From Pengzhenrongella sicca (lineage in GTDB: Bacteria; Actinomycetota; Actinomycetes; Actinomycetales; Cellulomonadaceae), in assembly GCF_017569225.1 (NCBI RefSeq), contig NZ_CP071868.1:1612001-1676000 (forward strand): 64,000 nt of DNA, written 5' to 3'. Below the pieces are notes generated by a model, which was not told where the DNA came from, made no database searches, and worked only from the letters and a program-made list of their open reading frames with translations. Shown piece by piece: positions 56,518 to 64,000 of the stretch. Numbering within the stretch: the first letter of the stretch is position 1; every line of letters starts with the position of its first letter. The translations under genes and the position numbers were made by a program.

Positions 56518-56578
56518 CCCCCGCCCGGGCCGAATGGGTGGGGGCGCAGTCGGCGAAGGGGGCGGGGGCGCTCCGTGC

Positions 56579-56584
56579 GAGGAT
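56579..56584 (+). promoter_or_regulatory. -10 element for a leaderless transcript
   Basis: GAGGAT, six bases, then the GTG of hisI at 56591. It would start the hisI-trpE transcription unit. Confidence 0.4.
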
Positions 56585-56590
56585 CGGGGC

Positions 56591-57004
56591 GTGTCCACCG
56601 AGCCCCCTCCCACCGCCGCTTCGAACCCCGCCGCTTCGAACGCCCCAGCGCTCGACCCGGCCATCGCCGCCCGGCTCAAGCGCGACCCGGCCGGGCTCGT
56701 CGCGGCCGTCGTCCAGCAGCACGACACCGGCGAGGTGCTCATGGTCGGCTGGATGGACGACGAGGCGGTGCGCCGGACCCTGACCTCGGGTCGGGTCACG
56801 TACTGGAGCCGCTCGCGCGGGGAGTACTGGCGCAAGGGGGACACCTCCGGGCACACCCAGTTCGTCCGGTCGGTCGCGATCGACTGCGACGGCGACGCGC
56901 TGCTCGTGCGGGTCGACCAGGTCGGGGCCGCCTGCCACACCGGCGCGCACACGTGCTTCGACGCGGGCGGGCCGCTCGACGCCGTCGTCGGGGAGCGGCC
57001 GTGA
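56591..57004 (+). CDS. hisI: phosphoribosyl-AMP cyclohydrolase
   Basis: 137-residue zinc enzyme of histidine synthesis that opens the purine ring of PR-AMP. Visible are [75 protein letters not shown] with the zinc-binding cysteines. The first 20 residues are Ala/Pro/Asn-rich with a short CCGCTTCGAA repeat in the DNA. The stop overlaps the GTG of trpE, so a histidine gene heads the tryptophan cluster. Confidence 0.95.
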   Translation: MSTEPPPTAASNPAASNAPALDPAIAARLKRDPAGLVAAVVQQHDTGEVLMVGWMDDEAVRRTLTSGRVTYWSRSRGEYWRKGDTSGHTQFVRSVAIDCDGDALLVRVDQVGAACHTGAHTCFDAGGPLDAVVGERP

Positions 57005-58569
57005 GCGCGCCCGCGCTGCCCGCGGTCGTCGCCGACGTGCCGTGGGGCGGGACGTGGCCGGCGCTCGCCGACTTCCGTGGGCTCGCGGCCGACCGCCGGG
57101 TGATCCCGGTCGTGCGCCGCCTCCTGGCCGACGACGTCACTCCCGTCGGGCTCTATCGCACGCTCGCGGGCGGTCGCCCGGGGACGTTCATCCTCGAGTC
57201 CGCCGAGGTGGACGGCGGGTGGTCGCGGTACTCCTTCATCGGGGTGGCCTCGCGCGCGACGCTCACCGCGGTGGACGGCCGCGCGGTGTGGTGCGGCGAC
57301 GTCCCGGCGGGGGTGCCGACGCAGGGGAGCCCGCTCGACGTGCTCGGCCAGACGCTCGAGGTGCTGCGTACGCCGGCGATCCCCGGCCTGCCGCCGCTCA
57401 CCGGGGGGATGGTGGGCGCGCTCGGCTGGGACGTCGTCCGGCACTGGGAGCCGACGCTCCCCGCCAACGCGCCCGACGAGCTCGGCGTGCCCGAGCTCAC
57501 GCTGTGCCTGGCCACCGACCTCGCCGTCGTCGACCATCTCGACGGCTCGGTCTGGCTCATCGCGAACGCCATCAACTTCGACGACACCGACGAGCGCGTC
57601 GACGACGCGTATGCGGACGCCGTCCGCCGGCTCGACGCGATGCAGGACGGGCTGGACCACCCCGCGGCTCCCGCCACCGCGGTGCTCGCGGACGCCGCCG
57701 AGCCGGCGCTGGAGTTCCGGTCCACGCGTGCCGAGTTCGAGGAGGCGGTCCGTGTCGGCAAGGAGGCCATCCGGGACGGCGAGGTCTTCCAGGTCGTCAT
57801 CTCCCAGCGCCTCGACCTGGACTGCCCCGCCGCGCCCATCGACGTCTACCGGGTGCTGCGCACCATCAACCCGAGCCCTTACATGTACTACCTGCAGCTC
57901 CAGGACGCGGCGGGCCGGGACTTCGCCGTCGTCGGCTCGAGCCCCGAGACCCTGATCAAGGTGACCGACGGCCGCGTGGTGACCTTCCCGATCGCCGGCT
58001 CCCGCCCGCGCGGCGCGACGCCAGTCGAGGACGTCGCCCTCGGCGAGGAGCTCCTGGCCGACCCGAAGGAGTGCGCCGAGCACATCATGCTCGTGGACCT
58101 CTCGCGCAACGACCTGGTCAAGGTGTGCGAGCCCGCGAGCGTCGAGGTGGTCGAGTTCATGGTGGTCAAGCGGTTCAGCCACATCATGCACATCTGCTCG
58201 ACCGTCGTCGGCCGGCTGCGGCCCGGCGCGACCGCGCTCGAGGCCTTCGTTGCGACGTTCCCCGCGGGCACCCTGTCCGGGGCGCCCAAGCCGCGCGCGA
58301 TGGCGCTCATCGACGCGCTCGAGCCGGCCCGCCGCGGCATCTACGGCGGCACGGCCGGCTACTTCGACTTCGCGGGCGACATGGACATGGCCATCGCCAT
58401 CCGCACGGCCCTGATCGCCGACGGACGGGCGAGCGTCCAGGCGGGCGGCGGCATCGTCGCGGACTCCGTGCCCGCGCTCGAGTACGCCGAGTCGCGCAAC
58501 AAGGCCGCCGCGGCCGTCCGCGCGGTCCAGGTCGCGGCCCGGCTCCGGCCGGCGGGCGAGCGCCGGTGA
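57001..58569 (+). CDS. trpE: anthranilate synthase component I
   Basis: 522-residue chorismate-using enzyme, first step of tryptophan synthesis. [19 protein letters not shown] near residue 62 corresponds to the tryptophan feedback site (LLES-type). The catalytic half has [60 protein letters not shown] and [17 protein letters not shown]. The glutaminase subunit gene (trpG) is not in this window. The GTG overlaps the hisI stop. Confidence 0.96.
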   Translation: MSAPALPAVVADVPWGGTWPALADFRGLAADRRVIPVVRRLLADDVTPVGLYRTLAGGRPGTFILESAEVDGGWSRYSFIGVASRATLTAVDGRAVWCGDVPAGVPTQGSPLDVLGQTLEVLRTPAIPGLPPLTGGMVGALGWDVVRHWEPTLPANAPDELGVPELTLCLATDLAVVDHLDGSVWLIANAINFDDTDERVDDAYADAVRRLDAMQDGLDHPAAPATAVLADAAEPALEFRSTRAEFEEAVRVGKEAIRDGEVFQVVISQRLDLDCPAAPIDVYRVLRTINPSPYMYYLQLQDAAGRDFAVVGSSPETLIKVTDGRVVTFPIAGSRPRGATPVEDVALGEELLADPKECAEHIMLVDLSRNDLVKVCEPASVEVVEFMVVKRFSHIMHICSTVVGRLRPGATALEAFVATFPAGTLSGAPKPRAMALIDALEPARRGIYGGTAGYFDFAGDMDMAIAIRTALIADGRASVQAGGGIVADSVPALEYAESRNKAAAAVRAVQVAARLRPAGERR

Positions 58570-59171
58570 CGGCAGCCGCGCCCGCGGATCGACGCCGCGC
58601 CTCCGGGCGGCGGCGCGGCGTCGTCGTCGTCCTGGTGCTCGCGATCGGCGCGTTCGCGGTCGGCGGACCCGTGTGGCTGCGCACCGCCGGCTCGACGGTG
58701 CTGGCCGGCGAGGTGCCGGTCGAGGTCACGGGGACGCAGGCGGCGCCGGGCGCGGCGGCGGCGGCCCTCGTCCTGCTCGCGGCGGCGGCCGCGCTGGCCC
58801 TGGTCGGCCCGATCGGGCGCTGGGTCGTCGCGGCCGTGATCGCGGCCGGCGGGGTCCTGCTGGCCGCGTCCGCCCTCGCCGTCACCAGCGACCCGGGCGC
58901 CGCCGCCGGAGCGGCCGTCGCCGAGGCGACCGGCGTCGCGGCGCTGGCGGCGCCCGTGACGCTCACGGCCGCACCGATCGTCGCCGTCGCGCTCGGCGCG
59001 GTCGCCGTGGCCGTGGCGGGGTGGATCGCCGCGACGTCCCGGCGGTGGCCCCTGTCGTCGCGGCGGCACGACCGCGGCGTCCCGGCCGCGGGCCCGAGCC
59101 CCGACGACGACCGGGCGGCCTGGGACCTGCTCACGCGCGGCGAGGACCCGACCGACCCGCAACTTCGCTAG
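58566..59171 (+). CDS. Trp-operon-associated membrane protein (TIGR02234 type)
   Basis: 201-residue protein with about four transmembrane helices in Ala/Val-rich segments, a basic N-terminus (ADRRRASGRRRG) and a soluble tail ending RAAWDLLTRGEDPTDPQLR. Members occur between trpE and trpC in most Actinobacteria; the function is not known. The WDLL-GEDPT tail is the most recognisable part. The GTG overlaps the trpE stop (GTGA), so expression is coupled. Confidence 0.85.
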   Translation: MTAAAPADRRRASGRRRGVVVVLVLAIGAFAVGGPVWLRTAGSTVLAGEVPVEVTGTQAAPGAAAAALVLLAAAAALALVGPIGRWVVAAVIAAGGVLLAASALAVTSDPGAAAGAAVAEATGVAALAAPVTLTAAPIVAVALGAVAVAVAGWIAATSRRWPLSSRRHDRGVPAAGPSPDDDRAAWDLLTRGEDPTDPQLR

Positions 59172-59206
59172 GGTTGAACGTGTCCGCAGATGAAAGGCTT
59201 CTTCCG

Positions 59207-59515
59207 ATGGTCGACCAGTCCGCAGAGCACTCGGCGCCAGCCGCCGAGATCGCCTCCTTGCCCCCCAGCGCGCCGTGGGCCAACCACGGCCGGACCATCG
59301 CCGCGTGGACGACCGTCACGGTGGTGCTCGTCGGGGGGACCATCGCCGCAGTCGCGGTCCTGCTCGCCATGACCTGGCTCTTCTGGGCCGGCCTCGTCGT
59401 GGTCGTGGTGGGGATCGTGATCGGCAAGATCTTGCAGATGGCGGGCTACGGGCAGGGCGGCGCGAACACGCTGGCCCGCCAGGAGCGCGCCCGAGCGGCC
59501 GGCCGCGGCCACTGA
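59207..59515 (+). CDS. HGxxPAAW-type small membrane protein
   Basis: 102-residue protein with the family motif in the form NHGRTIAAWTTVTVVLVGG followed by two transmembrane helices (about 30-50 and 54-76) and a basic tail. The family accompanies trp genes in Actinobacteria and has no known function. I chose the ATG at 59207 with GAAAGG nine bases upstream. A GTG at 59180 is a possible leaderless start, since TAGGGT lies five bases before it, but that TAG is also the stop of the previous gene. Confidence 0.8.
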   Translation: MVDQSAEHSAPAAEIASLPPSAPWANHGRTIAAWTTVTVVLVGGTIAAVAVLLAMTWLFWAGLVVVVVGIVIGKILQMAGYGQGGANTLARQERARAAGRGH

Positions 59516-59590
59516 GCCTCGCCCGGCCCGCCCGCACCTCGTCTCGCCGCCCGGGCAGCAGCCCCGCGGCCGTCACCACTGGAGGACCCC

Positions 59591-60181
59591 ATGACGGATC
59601 CGAACGCTGAGCAGGATCCCTTCGCTGTCGGGCGCGACCCCGAGCAGCCCGCCGCGCCGGGAGGGCCCACGCCGCCGACCGGCGCCCCGACCCCCCCGCC
59701 GCCGTACGGTGCGCAGCCGCCGGCCTACGGCGCGCAGCCGCCCGCGTACGGTGCGCAGCCGCCCGCGTACGGCGAGCAGGCTCCCGGTCAGCAGCCCGCC
59801 TATGGCGCCCCGCAGTACGGCCAGCAGGGCGCCCCGCAGTACGGCGCGGCGCCGTACCCCGGGCAGCAGAGCCCGTACTACGGCCAGGCGCCCGCTTACG
59901 GGTACCCCAAGAACAGCCTCGGCATCTGGGCGCTCGTGCTGGGCATCGTGAGCTTCGTGCTCTCGTGCGGTCTGTTCACGGGAATCCCCGCGATCATCGT
60001 GGGCACCATGGCCAAGCGCGCCGTCGCGGAGGGCCAGGCGAACAACCGCGGGATGGCGGTCGCGGGCGTCGTGCTCGGCTGGATCTCGACCGTGCTGAGC
60101 GTGCTGGTGATCGTCGGCATCATCATCATCGCGGCCACCGGGAACTGGGACTCCTCCTACTCGGTGAACAGCGGCTACTGA
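59591..60181 (+). CDS. DUF4190-domain membrane protein with Pro/Tyr/Gly repeats
   Basis: 196-residue protein. The first 105 residues are YGAQPPA and QYGQQGAP-like repeats, probably disordered and cytosolic. The DUF4190 part has two helices: NSLGIWALVLGIVSFVLSCGLFTGIPAIIVG, then KRAVAEGQANNRGMAVAGVVLGWISTVLSVLVIVG. Such proteins are common in Actinobacteria with no assigned role. GGAGG lies seven bases before the ATG. Its position inside the trp cluster is usual for this group. Confidence 0.88.
   Translation: MTDPNAEQDPFAVGRDPEQPAAPGGPTPPTGAPTPPPPYGAQPPAYGAQPPAYGAQPPAYGEQAPGQQPAYGAPQYGQQGAPQYGAAPYPGQQSPYYGQAPAYGYPKNSLGIWALVLGIVSFVLSCGLFTGIPAIIVGTMAKRAVAEGQANNRGMAVAGVVLGWISTVLSVLVIVGIIIIAATGNWDSSYSVNSGY
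59705..59767 (+). repeat. 21-bp in-frame tandem repeat
   Basis: TACGGTGCGCAGCCGCCGGCC-type units occur three times at a 21-bp period, with a fourth partial copy, encoding YGAQPPA units. Confidence 0.85.
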
Positions 60182-60200
60182 CGTTCGACCGGGCCGTCCC

Positions 60201-60668
60201 GTGGCACCGCCGCCCGCCCGCCAGGTCGACCTCGCGCGCGCGGGCCAAGCGCGCGCGGGCCTGTCGCCGCTGCGCGGCGTCCGGGCGCCGCTGCTCGCCG
60301 CGGGCCTCGCGCTCGCGGCGAGCGCGTACGTCGCGCTCGTCGACCCGAACCGCCCCGGGCACTACCTCACGTGCCCCCTGCTCGCGTCGACCGGCCTGTA
60401 CTGCGCCGCGTGCGGCGGGCTCCGGGCCGTGCACGACCTCAGCCGGCTGGACGTCGCGGGCGCGTGGGCGATGAACCCCCTGCTGGTCGCCGCGCTGCCG
60501 TTCGTCGCGATCGCGTGGGCGCGGTGGTTCGCGCGGGCGCGCGCGGGCGGCTCGGCCGGGGCGGGCGGCCTCCGTAGCGCCGCCCTCGCGTGGGTCGTGC
60601 TCGTCGTGGTGCTGGGCTTCGCGGCGGCGCGGAACGTGCCCGCGCTTGCGCCCTGGCTCGCGCCGTGA
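60201..60668 (+). CDS. DUF2752 membrane protein
   Basis: 155-residue protein with three transmembrane segments. The DUF2752 signature is CPLLASTGLYCAACGGLRAVHDLSRLDVAGAWAMNPL, with the CxxCGGxR motif that suggests metal or thiol chemistry at the membrane. Function unknown. It sits between the DUF4190 gene and trpC, as in other actinobacterial trp clusters. Start at GTG 60201 without a clear ribosome-binding site; it is probably translated from the upstream transcript. Confidence 0.87.
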   Translation: MAPPPARQVDLARAGQARAGLSPLRGVRAPLLAAGLALAASAYVALVDPNRPGHYLTCPLLASTGLYCAACGGLRAVHDLSRLDVAGAWAMNPLLVAALPFVAIAWARWFARARAGGSAGAGGLRSAALAWVVLVVVLGFAAARNVPALAPWLAP

Positions 60669-60735
60669 GCCTCGCGGAGTGAGACGGCGGCGCGGGCGGC
60701 AGCGGTGGGTGGTCGGGTGCCGTCGGGCCCCGCTC

Positions 60736-60741
60736 TACGAT
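60736..60741 (+). promoter_or_regulatory. possible -10 element for trpC
   Basis: TACGAT lies 67 bases before the trpC ATG, in the 140-bp gap after the DUF2752 gene. No tryptophan-rich leader peptide is seen in the gap, so attenuation by ribosome stalling at Trp codons is not supported. Confidence 0.35.
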
Positions 60742-60808
60742 GAGAGCGAGTCCTCCTTGAGCCAAGGGGCGGATGCGAACTGACCAGCAAGGGGGAGATG
60801 GGGCACCG

Positions 60809-61636
60809 ATGACCATCCTGGATGACATCATCGTGGGGGTTCGCGAAGATCTCGCCGTCCGCGAAGCCAAGACGTCGCTGAGCGCGCTGAAGGAACGAGC
60901 CGCCCGCACGCCGGAGGCGAAGGAGAGCCTGAGCCGCCTGCACGACGAGGCCGCCGTCGCCGTGATCGCCGAGGTCAAGCGCTCCAGCCCGAGCAAGGGT
61001 GCGCTCGCGCCGATCGCCGATCCCGCCGCCCTGGCCGCCGAGTACGAGAAGGGCGGGGCCGCTGTCATCTCGGTGCTCACCGAGGGCCGCCGCTTCCGCG
61101 GTTCGCTCGCCGATCTCGCCGCGGTGCGCGGCGCCGTCGACATCCCCGTGCTCCGCAAGGACTTCGTGGTCACGCCGTACCAGATCTGGGAGGCGCGCGC
61201 CTACGGCGCCGACCTCGTCCTGCTGATCGTGGCCGCGCTCGAGCAGACCGTGCTCACCTCGTTCATCGAGCGCGTGCGCTCGCTCGGCATGACGGCGCTC
61301 GTCGAGGTGCACACCGCCGACGAGGTCGAGCGCGCCGTCGACGCCGGGGCGTTGCTGATCGGCGTCAACGCCCGCGACCTCAAGACGCTCGAGGTGGACC
61401 GGGGCACGTTCGCCCGGCTCGCCCCCCTGATCCCCGCGCACATCGTGCGCGTCGCGGAGTCGGGTGTGCGTGGCCCGCACGACGTGATGGCGTTCGCCCG
61501 CGAGGGAGCCGACGCCGTCCTGGTCGGCGAGGCGCTGGTCACCGACGACGCCCCCCGCGAGTCGGTCGCCGATCTGGTGGCGGCCGGATCGCACCCGTCG
61601 CTGCGGGCCGTCCGCCAGCGACCCACGCGCCCGTGA
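60809..61636 (+). CDS. trpC: indole-3-glycerol-phosphate synthase
   Basis: 275-residue TIM barrel that closes the indole ring in tryptophan synthesis. Motifs: [15 protein letters not shown] (catalytic Lys and phosphate contacts), [24 protein letters not shown] (catalytic Lys), [32 protein letters not shown] and VAESGV. The ATG at 60809 is preferred. An upstream in-frame ATG would add 12 non-family residues. The order trpC-trpB-trpA-lgt is standard in Actinobacteria. Confidence 0.96.
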   Translation: MTILDDIIVGVREDLAVREAKTSLSALKERAARTPEAKESLSRLHDEAAVAVIAEVKRSSPSKGALAPIADPAALAAEYEKGGAAVISVLTEGRRFRGSLADLAAVRGAVDIPVLRKDFVVTPYQIWEARAYGADLVLLIVAALEQTVLTSFIERVRSLGMTALVEVHTADEVERAVDAGALLIGVNARDLKTLEVDRGTFARLAPLIPAHIVRVAESGVRGPHDVMAFAREGADAVLVGEALVTDDAPRESVADLVAAGSHPSLRAVRQRPTRP

Positions 61637-61683
61637 CCCCAGCCGGGCGCGGTCGACCCGACGAACCGAAGGAGCAGCCCGTA

Positions 61684-62966
<1,283 letters not shown>

Positions 62967-62970
<4 letters not shown>

Positions 62971-63812
62971 GCGCCGGGACGCCTCCCGTGGCGATCCGGA
63001 GCCAGGTCGCCGACCGGCTCGACGCGTTGAACGCACAGGGGCGCGCCGCGCTCGTGGGCTACCTGCCGCTCGGCTACCCCGACGTCGCCGGGTCGATCGC
63101 CGCGGCGACCGCGATGGTCGAGGCCGGCGTCGACATCGTCGAGCTCGGCGTGCCCTACTCCGACCCGGGCATGGACGGGCCGGTCATCCAGCGCGCCGTC
63201 GAGCACGCGCTCGCGGGCGGCTCGCGCGTGCGCGACGTCTTCACGGCGGTCGAGCAGATCGCGCAGACGGGCGCCCCGGTGCTCGTGATGACGTACTGGA
63301 ACCCGGTCATGCACTACGGCGTCGACGCGTTCGCGCGCGACCTCGCGGAGGCCGGCGGCGCCGGGCTGATCACGCCCGACCTCATCCCCGACGAGGCCGC
63401 CGACTGGATGGCCGCGTCCGACGCGCACGGGCTCGACCGCGTCTTCCTCGTCGCGCCCAGCTCGTCGCCCGAGCGGCTCGCCGCGACGTCCGCCGCGGCG
63501 CGCGGGTTCGTGTACGCGGCGTCGACCATGGGCGTCACGGGCGAGCGGACGTCGCTCGGCGTCCGCGCGCACGAGCTCGTCACCGCGACGCGTCGGGCCG
63601 GCGCCGAGCGCGTGTGCGTCGGCCTCGGCGTCTCGCGCCCGGAGCAGGCGGCCGACGTCGCCGCGTACGCCGACGGCGTCATCGTCGGCTCCGCGCTGGT
63701 TCGCCCGCTGCTCGAGGCGGACGGGATCGCCGCGGGGATCCGCGCGCTGCGCGATGTGACGGAGGGTCTCGCCGCGGGCGTCCGGTCGGCTGGCCGTACG
63801 ATCAGCCGGTGA
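62967..63812 (+). CDS. trpA: tryptophan synthase alpha subunit
   Basis: 281-residue TIM barrel that cleaves indole-glycerol phosphate and passes indole to TrpB. Catalytic Glu and Asp are in [44 protein letters not shown] and [14 protein letters not shown] follow the family. The GTG overlaps the trpB stop and the gene's own stop overlaps the lgt GTG, so all three are coupled. Confidence 0.96.
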
Positions 63813-64000
63813 TCCCACTCGCTGCGCTGGCCGGGCTGGTCCCGGCCTCGATCCCCAGCCCGCCGACCGCCGTCTGGCACCTCGGCCCGTTCCCGCTGCG
63901 GGCGTACGCCTTCGCGATCCTGCTCGGCATCGCCGCCGCGACCTGGATCGCGCAGCGGCGCTGGGCCGAGCGCGGGGGCGATCCGGAGCAGGTGCTCGAG
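63809..64000 (+). CDS. lgt: prolipoprotein diacylglyceryl transferase, N-terminal part
   Basis: The first 64 codons of a gene cut by the right edge. The start [19 protein letters not shown], then TAVWHLGPFPLRAYAFAILLG and AQRRWAERGG match the Lgt N-terminus and its first membrane helix. Lgt attaches diacylglycerol to lipobox cysteines, such as that of the FKBP lipoprotein in this window. It overlaps the trpA stop by four bases; lgt directly after trpA is common in Actinobacteria. Confidence 0.92.
   Translation, partial: MIPLAALAGLVPASIPSPPTAVWHLGPFPLRAYAFAILLGIAAATWIAQRRWAERGGDPEQVLE

Noticed and set aside
60669-60808. Tryptophan attenuator leader
   Set aside because: No short open frame with clustered Trp codons and no alternative terminator stems were found before trpC or trpE.

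Overview
The window is about 64 kb of very GC-rich, densely coding DNA. It uses many GTG starts, and neighbouring genes often overlap by four bases. Mycothiol synthesis (mshC), a Pup-proteasome locus (arc, dop, pup, prcB, prcA, pafA), an imuA-imuB-dnaE2 mutasome, a DUF222/HNH protein and the trp operon with its small membrane proteins together point to an actinobacterium, probably Micrococcales near Cellulomonas or its relatives. The family level is inference from gene content; I could not run a 16S or marker search. No transposase, prophage, CRISPR array or plasmid gene was found, so this reads as chromosome.

Layout. 1-4052: end of an unknown gene with a strong terminator, then a heterodimeric ABC exporter. 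4103-10948: rRNA/tRNA methyltransferase, nitronate monooxygenase-like enzyme behind a 15-bp-period repeat, then an accessory patch (RibD-type reductase, 13-bp and 22-bp repeat arrays, DUF222/HNH protein, a YbaK-type deacylase with a repeat insertion, a PEBP protein, a small membrane protein). 10993-19045: six-gene membrane complex related to hydrogenase-4 and complex I, bracketed by two ArsR-family regulators. The gene order matches, as I recall it, the M. tuberculosis Rv0081-Rv0087 locus. The large subunit has lost all four Ni-Fe cysteines. 19143-25294: SOS box and imuA-imuB-dnaE2. 25394-35861: AI-2E-family exporter, tRNA-Leu(GAG), a GAF/SpoIIE phosphatase, a kinase-like protein, Lrp regulator with alanine dehydrogenase, amino-acid permease, M20 peptidase and small proteins.

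35880-52023: aldo/keto reductase, uppP, mshC, PAC2 protein, RecB-type nuclease, M50 protease, trmI, the complete Pup-proteasome system, an FKBP lipoprotein and hisF. 52028-56517: a TIGR03085-type protein and a second heterodimeric ABC exporter. 56591-64000: hisI, trpE, four small membrane or low-complexity proteins, trpC, trpB, trpA and the start of lgt.

Three patterns cross gene boundaries. First, short tandem repeats (12-24 bp) are unusually frequent. They fill every gap longer than 40 bp between convergent protein genes, and they also sit in frame in protein termini and linkers. Second, at least 15 genes have a NANNNT hexamer ending five to eight bases before the start codon and no Shine-Dalgarno sequence, which is the layout of leaderless transcripts. 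Third, both ABC exporter pairs have the same split of one degenerate and one canonical ATP site. The Ehr-like complex without metal ligands is the best candidate for a poorly understood system.
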